This document shows, in pieces, positions 1 through 11,080 of a DNA stretch of 64,000 nucleotides. The DNA comes from an uncultured Pelagibacteraceae bacterium (GTDB lineage: Bacteria > Pseudomonadota > Alphaproteobacteria > Pelagibacterales > Pelagibacteraceae). Each line of letters starts with the position of its first letter. Positions within the stretch are counted from its first letter, which is position 1. Made by a program: the position numbers and the translations under genes. The DNA lies in NCBI GenBank assembly GCA_902595595.1, contig CACJQX010000001.1, positions 1 through 64,000 of the forward strand, written 5' to 3'. The notes beneath the pieces are model-generated. The model was not told the DNA's origin. It ran no database searches and was given only the letters and a program-made list of their open reading frames with translations.

Positions 1-361
1 TTTCTCCATCGTAATCAAAATATTCTACTTCACACTTACTAGGTCTATCAATTTCTGCAAACTGATTTGGCACAGAAAGACATCCTTCCTCATAAGTTGC
101 TTTTTCAGGATCTTTATTTTTTATAACTGGATTTACGAAATATCTTGGCTCTTTTTTGATCTCATCTTTACTTATATCCATTACAATAATTCTCTTTGGT
201 ATACCAACTTGTATCGCTGCGAGACCAATTCCGTTTGCGTCATACATTGTCTCTAGCATATCATCCATTAATTTTTGTTCTTCTTTACCAACACGATCGA
301 CTGGTTTAGAAATTTGTCTAAGTAATTTATTAGGTTCTGTTATTATAGTTCTGATAGCCAT
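1..361 (-). CDS. def: Peptide deformylase (3' part cut by window edge)
   Basis: Removes the N-terminal formyl group from nascent proteins in the cytoplasm. The visible 120 residues begin MAIRTIITEPNKLLRQ at an ATG (359-361). They contain the family's first motif, GIGLAAIQVG, at about residues 44-53, and the second, EGCLSVP, whose Cys is a metal ligand, near residue 92. The third motif (HEXXH) lies beyond the window start, so the gene is partial only because of the edge. It is followed upstream by an unrelated minus-strand gene pair with a 21-base gap. Identification is firm from the two motifs. Confidence 0.95.
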   Translation of the reverse strand, partial: MAIRTIITEPNKLLRQISKPVDRVGKEEQKLMDDMLETMYDANGIGLAAIQVGIPKRIIVMDISKDEIKKEPRYFVNPVIKNKDPEKATYEEGCLSVPNQFAEIDRPSKCEVEYFDYDGE

Positions 362-382
362 AACTTGATTTTATTATAATTT

Positions 383-2146
383 TTATACTTTTAAAGGAAG
401 AACTTTAAGCAATAGTTTATTTCTAATTAAATCAACATTTAATTGATTTAAAGTATTGATAATAAAATAAACTGTATCTTCATCAATATTTTCAATTTTG
501 TCAGGTCCAATTACCTCAATTATTCTCAACAATGCGGCACCAATCTCATTATTATCTATCATTGTTTGAATATCGGCAGGCATTTCTGATTGCTTCACCT
601 CATAAAGACCGTCATATTTTTTTGAAATTTCAACTCCATCAGATTTAAGCGCCTCTAGGAAAATTATATCTTTTTTTGATAAAGAATATTTTTTATCTTT
701 TTTAATTTTTTTTAAAAATTTATCTAGGTCCTCTTCAATTTTAGATTTTGCATAGTCTCCATTGAAATAATTTATAAGTTTTGATTGATGTAAAATTTTA
801 CTATTATATTTAATCTTTTTATCTGCTGTCTCTTTCTCATTTAAATTACTATTATAAAATGTCGTAAAATTTGATGGAACATCCTCAACATTAATTTCAC
901 CTAAAAATTTTTTTAATTCTAAATCAAAGGCATCACCTATATCATCAGATATAAATAGATCCTTTAAAATTTTTATAAATTCTAATTTGATTTTTGGTTC
1001 TTCTGTTAAAAGAGTTCTTTGATATAAAAGAGCACGTCCCTCAATTGAAGATAGAGATTTATATGCCTCTTTTGCATTTAAAAATTGATTAATATTAAAT
1101 TGGAATTTTTTATAAAATTCGAATAATTCCTCCTCAGAATAATTTTTATCATTAACAGCTTTTTCTATTGTAGAAATTTTTTCTACATCAGTAATCTCTA
1201 TATCTTGAATTTTAAAAAGTAAATTAGTAGCTGAAAGATATTTCCAAATTATTTTAGGTGTATCTTCGCTTGGTTCATAAGAAAACTCAGGGTTAGTTCT
1301 ATGAGCTAAATGAAAATCTAAAATTGAATTTATTGATATTTCTTTATCTGCTTCATCTAAATATCCAAATAAATAATTTATTTTGTTTTCATAATAACTA
1401 TCTTCAAAACCTAACTCTTTTTTTAAATCTAAGATTAGTTGTGCTTCTTCATTCTTTCCATAATTGATTAAACAATATAAATTAAATTTTGATAGATATT
1501 CATCTTGAATGGGTTCAGAATTTTTAGAAAAAATCTCACATGATTTTTTTACGTTTGATTCTGATAAATAAGTATCTACCAAATATCTTGTTAAATTTGG
1601 ATGCAAATTTATTATTTGATTTTTAATTAAATATTCTTCTATTAATTCTAAGTTTGCATCTTTTATTAACCAATCAGATTTAAAGCTCATAAATTCTTTC
1701 TCAGTAATATTTTGAGTTGGAGAATAAGCGTTGGTTAATAAAGATATGTGCATTATGTCAGATGCATCCTCAGAAAGATTAAACTTATTAATATTTTGAA
1801 ATAAATTTTTTAATTTAGTTCCATCAGAATTTGACCACATATCCATACTCAAACCGTATTCACTAGGATCATATAGTCCAAAAATTTTAATTTCTTTTGA
1901 TGAAAATTCTTTATCAAGTTTAATAATATCTGTTTGTTTATTTGTCTGAAGTTGGTAAACACTTTTCTGAGTAGTGCCGCTAGAATTTTCACTTGAAATA
2001 TTTGTTTCTGAAATAACCTGACTATCTTTTTTTTCTATATTCCAAATATCAATCGGTTTCTCTTCTGCAAACGCAGATGTAAAAAAAATAAGACAAACCA
2101 ATTTAATCAAAAGAATTTTCTTATTTAACAATTTTAAAATTTTCAT
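383..2146 (-). CDS. Secreted protein of unknown function, helical
   Basis: I do not recognise a named family. The reading frame is open to 2191, but I place the start at the ATG at 2144-2146. From there the protein begins MKILKLLNKK followed by a hydrophobic stretch and SAFAEE, a good signal peptide with cleavage after AFA. The mature part, about 560 residues, is rich in Lys, Glu, Asn and Leu, has no further membrane segment, and looks like a string of helices, possibly a helical-repeat periplasmic protein. The start lies inside the end of the upstream 60-residue membrane protein gene (26-base overlap), so the two are probably co-translated. Function is unknown. Confidence 0.7.
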   Translation of the reverse strand: MKILKLLNKKILLIKLVCLIFFTSAFAEEKPIDIWNIEKKDSQVISETNISSENSSGTTQKSVYQLQTNKQTDIIKLDKEFSSKEIKIFGLYDPSEYGLSMDMWSNSDGTKLKNLFQNINKFNLSEDASDIMHISLLTNAYSPTQNITEKEFMSFKSDWLIKDANLELIEEYLIKNQIINLHPNLTRYLVDTYLSESNVKKSCEIFSKNSEPIQDEYLSKFNLYCLINYGKNEEAQLILDLKKELGFEDSYYENKINYLFGYLDEADKEISINSILDFHLAHRTNPEFSYEPSEDTPKIIWKYLSATNLLFKIQDIEITDVEKISTIEKAVNDKNYSEEELFEFYKKFQFNINQFLNAKEAYKSLSSIEGRALLYQRTLLTEEPKIKLEFIKILKDLFISDDIGDAFDLELKKFLGEINVEDVPSNFTTFYNSNLNEKETADKKIKYNSKILHQSKLINYFNGDYAKSKIEEDLDKFLKKIKKDKKYSLSKKDIIFLEALKSDGVEISKKYDGLYEVKQSEMPADIQTMIDNNEIGAALLRIIEVIGPDKIENIDEDTVYFIINTLNQLNVDLIRNKLLLKVLPLKV

Positions 2147-2303
2147 TTGGAATAATTTTTTCAATTTCTTTTTTTGGTGCAGGAAAATCAATTGTACTTA
2201 GAAAAAAAATAACACCTAAAATAACCCCTAATCCAATTATAGATTTAATCACAAGTCCTATGATACTTGCTTTGCCTGAACTTGTGTTTTTAATGAATTG
2301 CAT
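2121..2303 (-). CDS. Small single-pass membrane protein, unknown
   Basis: A 60-residue protein with one clear membrane helix at about residues 14-36 (ASIIGLVIKSIIGLGVILGV region), a short basic N-terminus and a charged C-terminal tail. It begins at an ATG (2301-2303) and overlaps the start of the secreted protein downstream by 26 bases, which suggests translational coupling and perhaps a joint role at the inner membrane and periplasm. It diverges from aroK. I do not recognise the family. That it is real is supported by its position immediately upstream of, and overlapping, a signal-peptide gene. Confidence 0.6.
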   Translation of the reverse strand: MQFIKNTSSGKASIIGLVIKSIIGLGVILGVIFFLSTIDFPAPKKEIEKIIPNENFKIVK

Positions 2304-2360
2304 ATACTTTTAGATAATTTCAAATTAAGACATATTTATGTTTTTTCAATAAAGAAACTT

Positions 2361-2874
2361 ATGAAATCAAAAGAAAATCTAGTTTTTTTAGGGATGATGG
2401 GTTCTGGTAAGAGTTCTATTGGATCTTTAGTAGCTAAGAAATTAAAATTAAATTTTGTAGATATCGATAAAGAAATTGAAAAAAATTTAAACATTACAAT
2501 AAAAAAAATCTTTGAAGTTAAGGGTGAGAATTATTTTAGAAAAATTGAGGAACAAACAACTTTAAAAAAACTTAAATTAAGCTCTACTGTGATTTCACTT
2601 GGTGGGGGGGGCTTTTACAAATAACAACATTAGAAAAGAAATTTTAAAAAATCATTTATCTTTTTGGCTAAATTGGGATGATAAAACATTGTTAAATAGA
2701 ATTAAAAATAGTAAAAAAAGACCATTAGCGATTAATGCAACCGATGCTGAGTTAATTGATTTAATTAAGAAACGATCTTACATTTATTCTAAAGCTTTAT
2801 ATGAGATAAAGTGTGATAATCTTACTAAAATTGAAATAGTAAAAAAAATTGTAGAAATTTATGAAACAAACTAG
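2361..2874 (+). pseudogene. aroK: Shikimate kinase, frameshifted at a G8 run
   Basis: Shikimate kinase phosphorylates shikimate in aromatic amino-acid synthesis. From the ATG at 2361 the frame reads MKSKENLVFLGMMGSGKSSIG, with the Walker A loop at about residues 11-19, then DIDKEIE. It reaches the conserved GGGAF region and runs off frame at eight Gs (2604-2611), stopping at 2622-2624 after 87 residues. The +1-related frame resumes GGAFTNNN and continues to 2874 with the LID-type RPLA motif. Removing one G restores a normal protein of about 170 residues. The 3' end overlaps aroB by 14 bases, the usual aroK-aroB pairing. The frameshift may be a sequencing or assembly indel, a genuine lesion, or a slippage site; the rest of the gene is undamaged, which favours the first or last. 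Confidence 0.85.
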
Positions 2875-3967
2875 ATTAAATATAGTAACTAAAACTGAAA
2901 AATATCCAATAATTATTGGATCAAATTTGACCTCAAGTTTATCAAAAATTTTTAAATCAAATTCAATTGATTTTGATAAATGTTTAATTGTTATTGATAA
3001 AAATGTTCCAAAAAAATTTGTCTTAAATATTAAAAAGTCTTTAAAAAATAAAAGTATTTTTGTTTTATTTTTTAATGCTAGTGAAAAAAATAAAAATATT
3101 AATAGCGTTAATAAAATTCTAGAAGTTTTATTAAATAAAAACTTTTCAAGAAATGATGTTTTAATTTCTTTAGGAGGAGGAATTACAGGCGATGTGAGTG
3201 GATTTGCGGCTAGTCTTTTCAAAAGGGGCCTAAAGTTTGCAAATATTCCAACAACTCTTTTAGCTCAAGTTGATTCATCAATAGGTGGAAAAACTGGAGT
3301 TAATTCTAAGTATGGTAAAAATTTAATAGGAAGTTTTTATCAACCATCATTGGTTCTCTCAGATATTCAATTTCTTAAATCTTTATCAAAAAGAGAGATA
3401 ATTTGTGGATATGGAGAAATATTGAAGCATTCATTAATTAAAAATAAAAAATTTTTTATTTTCTTAAATAAAAATCTTAAAAAGATTTTAAGTCTTTCGT
3501 CTCCATTTATTGAAAAAGCAATTTATGAAAGTTGTAAAATTAAGAAAAAAATAGTTGAAAAAGATGAGAGAGAAATAGCATTAAGAAAAGTATTAAATTT
3601 TGGCCATACATTTGCCCATGCTTATGAGGCGGGCTTAGGGTACAGCCATAAACTAAATCATGGTGAAGCAGTTATACTTGGAATGAAAACTGCACTAAGT
3701 TTTAGTTTTAAGGAAAACATGCTTAGTAAAAGTGAATATAATTTAATTATAAATCATATTGATAATTCTGGTCTACCTTCTTCTATAAAAAAATATTTTT
3801 CTATCAAAGATTTAAATAAGATTTTATCTTTTATGATCAAAGATAAAAAAAATAATTCTGAAAAAATTAACTTAGTTTTATTAAAAAAAATTGGTAAGCC
3901 AATTTTTAACAAACAATACCCCAAAAAAAAGTTAAATTTATTTCTAAAAAAATTTTTAATTAATTAA
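2861..3967 (+). CDS. aroB: 3-dehydroquinate synthase
   Basis: Converts DAHP to 3-dehydroquinate, second step of the shikimate pathway, using NAD and a divalent metal. The 368-residue protein is of normal length. It shows the NAD-binding GGGITGDVSGF motif at about residues 105-115, IPTTLLAQVDSSIGGKTG at about 129-146, and the metal-binding histidines in FGHTFAHAYEAG and KLNHGEAV. The ATG at 2861 lies within the end of aroK, so translation is coupled to it. If aroK truly ends early at 2624, aroB translation may suffer. The 3' end overlaps convergent bolA by 12 bases. Confidence 0.96.
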   Translation: MKQTRLNIVTKTEKYPIIIGSNLTSSLSKIFKSNSIDFDKCLIVIDKNVPKKFVLNIKKSLKNKSIFVLFFNASEKNKNINSVNKILEVLLNKNFSRNDVLISLGGGITGDVSGFAASLFKRGLKFANIPTTLLAQVDSSIGGKTGVNSKYGKNLIGSFYQPSLVLSDIQFLKSLSKREIICGYGEILKHSLIKNKKFFIFLNKNLKKILSLSSPFIEKAIYESCKIKKKIVEKDEREIALRKVLNFGHTFAHAYEAGLGYSHKLNHGEAVILGMKTALSFSFKENMLSKSEYNLIINHIDNSGLPSSIKKYFSIKDLNKILSFMIKDKKNNSEKINLVLLKKIGKPIFNKQYPKKKLNLFLKKFLIN

Positions 3968-4216
3968 AATTTGGATTGAGTGAATAAATTTTTTTAATTC
4001 TTGATCTAAAATCTTGTAAATTTTTTTATTACTTTCAATTTTATTCATTTTTTTTAGTTCTTGAGAAACAATAATTAATTTTAAATGATATTTTCCTTCT
4101 TGATTTCCTTTATGATTTTTATGAAGAAAAGATTTATCTTCAATATTTATACTTTCAATATTTATTTGATTTAATAATTTATTTTTTACAATTGTAATTA
4201 ACTCATTTATATCCAT
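3956..4216 (-). CDS. bolA: BolA family protein
   Basis: BolA-family proteins bind [2Fe-2S] clusters together with monothiol glutaredoxins and influence iron regulation and morphology. I place the start at the ATG at 4214-4216 (MDINELITIVKNKL), giving 86 residues, the usual length; the open frame upstream adds 24 unlikely residues. Typical features are the SFLHKNHKG segment, the GKYHLKLIIVS strand with the invariant His, and a C-terminal HSIQI helix. It diverges from the J-domain gene with 17 bases between starts. A bolA/dnaJ-like/cobS/cobT neighbourhood is common in alphaproteobacteria (from general knowledge). Confidence 0.85.
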   Translation of the reverse strand: MDINELITIVKNKLLNQINIESINIEDKSFLHKNHKGNQEGKYHLKLIIVSQELKKMNKIESNKKIYKILDQELKKFIHSIQILIN

Positions 4217-4233
4217 ATATGTTATTATATAGC

Positions 4234-4767
4234 ATGAAAAATATTTGTGACTGGAATAATTGTAATGAAATAGGTGAATATAAGGCACCAGTTGAAAAAG
4301 ATAATAGCAGAAAATTTAGAATGCTTTGCCTTGAGCATGTAAAAGAATTTAATAAAAATTGGAACTATTTTTCAGGAATGAATGATGACCAAGTAATGGA
4401 TTTTTTAAAATCTGACATGACCTGGCACAAACCCACGCAAAGCTTTAGCTCTTCAGATAATTTTTTCAAAGTGTTATGGAATACAACTTTGAGAGATGAG
4501 TTCGATAAAGAAAAAATAAATGGAGATTATGATCATATGCGTCAATTTAAATTCGATCATAAAGATATAAAAGCTTTTGGAATATTGGGAGTTTCTGTAG
4601 GTTTAAAGTGGAAGAAAATACAAGATAAATTCAAATTACTTGTGAAAAAATTTCACCCTGATATGAATTCTGGAAATAAAAAATACGAGGAAAAACTTAA
4701 ACTTATAACATTAGCTTATACCCAATTAAAAAATACCTATAGAGAAAAAATTGACACCAAATCTTAA
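4234..4767 (+). CDS. J-domain (DnaJ-like) protein
   Basis: A 177-residue protein whose C-terminal part (about residues 118-172) is a J-domain: the HPD signature is in [10 protein letters not shown] at about residues 141-143, followed by the helix ending [13 protein letters not shown]. The N-terminal part has paired cysteines (CDWNNC and MLCLEH) that may form a small zinc site. Such proteins stimulate DnaK ATPase and recruit clients. The start is the ATG at 4234 (MKNICDWN). It overlaps the start of cobS by 17 bases, so it is probably co-expressed with CobS/CobT and may act on them. Substrate unknown. Confidence 0.85.
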   Translation: MKNICDWNNCNEIGEYKAPVEKDNSRKFRMLCLEHVKEFNKNWNYFSGMNDDQVMDFLKSDMTWHKPTQSFSSSDNFFKVLWNTTLRDEFDKEKINGDYDHMRQFKFDHKDIKAFGILGVSVGLKWKKIQDKFKLLVKKFHPDMNSGNKKYEEKLKLITLAYTQLKNTYREKIDTKS

Positions 4768-5725
4768 CACAGAACCAGATATTAAAGTTTCACTAAAACA
4801 AACTTTTGGAATTGATTCAGAAATGGAAGTTGACGCATTTTCAAAAAAAAATGAATACGTTCCTGAAATTGATAAAAACTACAAGTTTGATAGAGATACT
4901 ACTTTAGCCATTATTTCAGGATTTGCGTTTAATAAGAGAGTCTTAGTTCAAGGGTATCATGGCACTGGAAAATCTACTCACATTGAACAAATAGCTGCAA
5001 GATTGAATTGGCCTTGTATCCGTGTAAATTTAGATAGTCATGTAAGTAGAATTGATTTGATTGGAAAAGATGCGATCGTTCTTAAAGATGGTAAACAAGT
5101 AACTCAATTTAACGAGGGAATTTTACCATGGTCCATACAAAATCCAGTTGCACTTGTTTTTGATGAATATGATGCTGGTAGGCCTGATGTGATGTTTGTA
5201 ATTCAAAGAGTTTTAGAAGCTGAGGGAAATTTTACATTACTAGATAAAAACAAAGTAATTAAACAAAATAAATTTTTTAGATTGTTTGCTACTTCAAATA
5301 CTGTTGGACTTGGTGATACGACAGGTCTTTACCATGGTACCCAGCAAATTAACCAAGGTCAAATGGATAGATGGAATATCGTTACAACATTAAACTATCT
5401 TAGCCTAGATAGAGAGATGGACATTGTTTTGTCTAAAAATAAAAACTTAAATAACGCAAAGGGAAAAGAGAAGGTTGCTAACATGATAAAAGTAGCATCT
5501 TTAACGCGTAAAGGATTTATTGCAGGAGATATTTCAACAGTGATGAGCCCAAGAACGGTATTACATTGGGCAGAAAATGCTGAGATATTTAAAGATACTG
5601 GTTACGCCTTTAGAGTGACTTTTCTTAATAAATGTGATGATATTGAAAAAAATACTATCGCAGAATATTATCAAAGATGTTTTGGTGAAGAATTGCCAGA
5701 ATCTTTGATTAATATTCAAATCTAA
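4751..5725 (+). CDS. cobS: CobS-type AAA+ ATPase (cobaltochelatase subunit family)
   Basis: CobS is the AAA+ subunit of aerobic cobaltochelatase, a MoxR-like ATPase. The start is a TTG at 4751, because the family's N-terminus ([17 protein letters not shown]) needs it; the next Met is too late. Walker A is GYHGTGKST (about 68-76) and Walker B VFDEYDAG (about 136-143); the [17 protein letters not shown] segment is typical. Length (324) is normal. It overlaps the J-domain gene by 17 bases and shares TAATG with cobT. No cobN or other corrin gene is visible, so a role as a general ATPase/VWA remodelling pair, rather than cobalt insertion, should be considered. Confidence 0.92.
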   Translation: MTPNLNTEPDIKVSLKQTFGIDSEMEVDAFSKKNEYVPEIDKNYKFDRDTTLAIISGFAFNKRVLVQGYHGTGKSTHIEQIAARLNWPCIRVNLDSHVSRIDLIGKDAIVLKDGKQVTQFNEGILPWSIQNPVALVFDEYDAGRPDVMFVIQRVLEAEGNFTLLDKNKVIKQNKFFRLFATSNTVGLGDTTGLYHGTQQINQGQMDRWNIVTTLNYLSLDREMDIVLSKNKNLNNAKGKEKVANMIKVASLTRKGFIAGDISTVMSPRTVLHWAENAEIFKDTGYAFRVTFLNKCDDIEKNTIAEYYQRCFGEELPESLINIQI

Positions 5726-7524
5726 TGAGTAGTAAAGAAAATAATTTAAAAGAAAAATTCAAAATTGCTTTAACTTCTACGGCAAAAGTAATTGCTGATG
5801 ATTTTGATGTGAAAAAAACAAATTCTGAGGAAAAAAAAATAAAAGAATTTAATTTTCTAGAGATCGATAATTTAACTAGTCCAGCTGATTTTATAAGATT
5901 ACGTGCAGAAACAGATTCCTCTGCTTTAAAAAAAAAATTTTGTAACGAAACAATTTATAAAAAAAACCTTCCCTCAAATACATCTTCTAGATCTCTTTAT
6001 AATATCGCTGAAAAAATACGTTATGAGGCTCTAGGAGGAAAAATGCTAAAAGGAATTGAGAAAAATTTTCAGGAAAATTATCATCAAGTAATAAATCATA
6101 AAAGAAAAGATCAATTAAAAACTAAAGAGGATGTATCTGTTTCAGAGGCATTCGAGCTATATATGCTTAAGAATTTTCATAAAATTAAGCTAAATCCTCT
6201 AACAACAAAAATGCTTAATTTTTGGGAAAAAGACTTTGAGAACGCTATAGAAAAACATAAAGAATTTTTGCTTAAAAATCTTAAAGATCAAAATATTTAT
6301 AGCTCAAAGTTTACAGAAATATTCGAAGAAATGGATATTTTTCAAAGTGAAGATGAGGACGAAAGAAAAGAAGAAAATCAAGATCAAGGACAAGATAATC
6401 CATCAAATGAAGATGAAAATAATGAAAAAGAAGATAATAAAGATGAAAAAGATGAAAATTTATCAGAAGCTTCACTAGATGCTGATTATAGTGTTGATGA
6501 ATTTAACTTTGACGAGCAGCTATCTGACACAGAGTCAGATGAACAAAACTCTGAGCAAGTAGCTCAAAAAAAAATAGATAATATCAATTTAGATTATAAA
6601 ATATTTACAACTCAGTTTGATGAAGTTGTAAAAGCTGAAAATTTAGAAAATGCAGATGAAGCAGCAAAACTAAGAAGAAATTTAGATCAACAATTAATAG
6701 GCTTTCAAGATATAATAACAAAGCTTGCTAATAAACTTCAAAGACAATTGCTTGCAAAACAAAATAGAGCATGGGAATTTGATTTAGAGGAGGGATTATT
6801 AGACAGTTCAAAACTTCCAAGAGTTATCATGGATCCATATAATTCTTTATCATTTAAAAAAGAAAAAGATTTAGATTTTAAAGATACGGTAGTGACTCTG
6901 CTCATAGACAACTCTGGATCTATGAGAGGAAGACCAATCACTATTGCAGCTATATGTGCAGATATCTTGTCCAGAACGTTAGAAAGGTGCTCTGTTAAAG
7001 TCGAAATTTTAGGCTTCACAACCAAAAATTGGAAGGGTGGACAGAGTAGAGAATTATGGACTAAAAATTCTAAACCGAAAACACCAGGAAGATTGAACGA
7101 CCTAAGACATATAATTTACAAAGGAGCAGATACCCATTGGAGACAGGCAAAAAATAATTTAGGACTAATGCTAAAAGAAGGATTGCTCAAAGAGAACATT
7201 GACGGAGAAGCTATATCGTGGGCCTATAATAGAATTAAAAAGAGAAAAGAAGAAAGAAAAATATTAATGGTTATTTCTGATGGAGCTCCTGTAGATGACT
7301 CAACTCTTTCTGTAAATTCAGGTGACTTTTTAGAAAAACATTTAAAAAAGATTGTGAAATTTATTGAAAATAAATCAGATATTGAAATTTTAGCCATAGG
7401 AATTGGTCATGATGTTTCAAGATATTATAACAAAGCTATCAAAATTACAGACGTAAATGAATTAGGAGATGTTATGATATCTCAATTAAGCTCATTATTT
7501 GAAACAAAGAACAAATACCACTAA
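5725..7524 (+). CDS. cobT: CobT-type VWA-domain protein (cobaltochelatase subunit family)
   Basis: Partner of CobS. The 599-residue protein has a mixed N-terminal region, a strongly acidic linker at about residues 205-255 (runs of Asp, Glu, Asn), and a C-terminal von Willebrand factor A domain. The MIDAS motif DNSGSM is at residues 395-400, followed by [16 protein letters not shown] and [13 protein letters not shown]. The start ATG overlaps the cobS stop (TAATG at 5723-5727). In the cobaltochelatase, CobST form a ring that drives CobN. Without CobN in view the client is uncertain. The stop overlaps that of the convergent sensor kinase by four bases. Confidence 0.92.
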   Translation: MSSKENNLKEKFKIALTSTAKVIADDFDVKKTNSEEKKIKEFNFLEIDNLTSPADFIRLRAETDSSALKKKFCNETIYKKNLPSNTSSRSLYNIAEKIRYEALGGKMLKGIEKNFQENYHQVINHKRKDQLKTKEDVSVSEAFELYMLKNFHKIKLNPLTTKMLNFWEKDFENAIEKHKEFLLKNLKDQNIYSSKFTEIFEEMDIFQSEDEDERKEENQDQGQDNPSNEDENNEKEDNKDEKDENLSEASLDADYSVDEFNFDEQLSDTESDEQNSEQVAQKKIDNINLDYKIFTTQFDEVVKAENLENADEAAKLRRNLDQQLIGFQDIITKLANKLQRQLLAKQNRAWEFDLEEGLLDSSKLPRVIMDPYNSLSFKKEKDLDFKDTVVTLLIDNSGSMRGRPITIAAICADILSRTLERCSVKVEILGFTTKNWKGGQSRELWTKNSKPKTPGRLNDLRHIIYKGADTHWRQAKNNLGLMLKEGLLKENIDGEAISWAYNRIKKRKEERKILMVISDGAPVDDSTLSVNSGDFLEKHLKKIVKFIENKSDIEILAIGIGHDVSRYYNKAIKITDVNELGDVMISQLSSLFETKNKYH

Positions 7525-8801
7525 ATATTAAATAATTCCTTATTCTTCCATCTAATAACAACTTCAGCACCATTACGCGTTTTTGAATTTCTACAATTAA
7601 CTGATGCAAAATTTTTTTCTAATAAAGTTTTTCCAATAAACAATCCTAAACCTAAACCCTCTTTAGATTTGTCTTTAGAGTAATTTGATTTCAAATATGG
7701 CTCACCAATTTTTGAGATTATGTCTCTAGGATAACCATCACCATCATCCTCAACTGTTATTTCAGTTATTACGCTATCACTTTTCAAATTAATAAAAATT
7801 GTATTTTTGGCAAATTTATTTGCGTTTCCAATAAAATTTCTTAACCCATAAACTAATTCTATAGATTTAGTTATCTTTTTTGGGTTTGAGTCCTGATCAA
7901 AATTAAAGACAAATTCCTTTTTACTTATTTCCTTAAATGAAGAAATAATTTCATGCAAATAATCTCGAATATTAATATCTTTATCAATAAATTCATCTTC
8001 TTCTACAGGATTTAAAGTTAATCGCTTTAAAATTTCATTACATCGCTCGACTTGACTATTCAATAATTCTATGTCTTTTTCTAAATCTTTTTGCCCCTTA
8101 AATTGTTTCATTAAATCATGTGTAATAATTGTTATCGTAGAAAGTGGCGTACCTAATGAATGTGCAGCTGCAGCAGCTTGACCACCTAAAGATAATAGTT
8201 CATGTTCTTTAGCCATTACCTCTTCCATTTTTCCTAATGCTTCTTTTCTTAATCTAGATTGTGTACCAAATGTCATTGCAAAATAATTTAAAAAAACCAA
8301 GGCAACAATTAAGGATGTTGGTATAGAATAGTAAAAATAATGATTATTATGAAAATCACTGTTTAAATTAATTGGCAAATCTTCATAGTTAAAAGTTAGA
8401 AGAATAATTATAATTATAGTTAAGGTTACTAATAATATATTAGTTCTTAAACTCAAATTAGATGAAGAAAAAACACTTGGTATTAATATAAAAATTACAA
8501 ATGGATTGGTTATTCCTCCTGATAAATAAAGAAGAATACCTAATTGCAAAATATCTATAAGTAGAAAGAGAAAAGCAGATCTATCTGATAATTGTGTTTT
8601 TTTATAATTAAAAATTAAATATAAATTACTTAATATTCCTAAAAATATAACTAAATTTGATGTAATAAAATCAAAACTAGGATTTAGAAATAAATATACA
8701 AAATTTACTGCAATTAATTGTCCGATTATTCCGATCCATCTAAGAGTTATATATGTTGATTTTTTGAAAGAATGATATTTAGAAGTTTCAAAAAACTTCA
8801 T
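7521..8801 (-). CDS. regB: RegB/PrrB-type redox sensor histidine kinase
   Basis: Membrane histidine kinase that senses the redox state of the quinone pool in alphaproteobacteria. Residues 1-175 hold about six membrane helices, with the quinone-binding heptapeptide GGITNPF at 95-101. The H-box is [14 protein letters not shown] with His214. Cys254 (VERCNEIL) sits exactly 40 residues after it, matching the spacing of His225 and redox-active Cys265 in Rhodobacter RegB. The ATPase domain has an N-box ([11 protein letters not shown]), DDGDGYP and [13 protein letters not shown]. It lies 2 bases after gyrB in the same direction. The cognate RegA/PrrA regulator is not in this window. Confidence 0.9.
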   Translation of the reverse strand: MKFFETSKYHSFKKSTYITLRWIGIIGQLIAVNFVYLFLNPSFDFITSNLVIFLGILSNLYLIFNYKKTQLSDRSAFLFLLIDILQLGILLYLSGGITNPFVIFILIPSVFSSSNLSLRTNILLVTLTIIIIILLTFNYEDLPINLNSDFHNNHYFYYSIPTSLIVALVFLNYFAMTFGTQSRLRKEALGKMEEVMAKEHELLSLGGQAAAAAHSLGTPLSTITIITHDLMKQFKGQKDLEKDIELLNSQVERCNEILKRLTLNPVEEDEFIDKDINIRDYLHEIISSFKEISKKEFVFNFDQDSNPKKITKSIELVYGLRNFIGNANKFAKNTIFINLKSDSVITEITVEDDGDGYPRDIISKIGEPYLKSNYSKDKSKEGLGLGLFIGKTLLEKNFASVNCRNSKTRNGAEVVIRWKNKELFNI

Positions 8802-8803
8802 TT

Positions 8804-10876
<2,073 letters not shown>

Positions 10877-10896
10877 TTATGGAAAAAAGAAATTAT

Positions 10897-10918
10897 AGCA
10901 TTTTTTAAAAAAAATGCT
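10897..10918. repeat. AT-rich inverted repeat upstream of gyrB
   Basis: A perfect 10-base inverted repeat, AGCATTTTTT at 10897-10906 and its complement at 10909-10918, separated by two As. It lies between tRNA-Ser and the gyrB start (10867). It could be a weak terminator for the tRNA transcript or an operator-like palindrome for gyrB. There is little GC in the stem and no long U-run after it on the minus strand, so terminator function is doubtful. Confidence 0.35.
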
Positions 10919-10981
10919 GTTTTATCTTTCTAAATTATCACTAAAATTTGTAAATAAATGTTGAAAAATATAGCTTATTTA

Positions 10982-11071
10982 TGGCGGAGAGAATGGGATT
11001 CGAACCCATGAAAGAGTTACCCCTTTACACGCTTTCCAAGCGTGCGCCTTCAACCACTCGGCCACCTCTCC
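10982..11071 (-). tRNA. tRNA-Ser (GGA)
   Basis: The minus strand begins GGAGAGG at 11071 and folds into a class II tRNA. The acceptor stem pairs with TCTCTCC. The anticodon loop CTTGGAAAG gives anticodon GGA (serine UCC/UCU). There is a long variable arm, a T-loop GGTTCGAATCC, discriminator G, and an encoded CCA at 10982-10984. The gene lies 9 bases downstream of the nucleotide-sugar dehydrogenase and upstream of gyrB on the same strand. Confidence 0.96.
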
Positions 11072-11080
11072 ATAAATTTA

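Noticed and set aside
156-368. Plus-strand open frame over the deformylase gene
   Set aside because: It lies antisense to def, whose motifs GIGLAAIQVG and EGCLSVP are on the minus strand; the other frame has no recognisable content.
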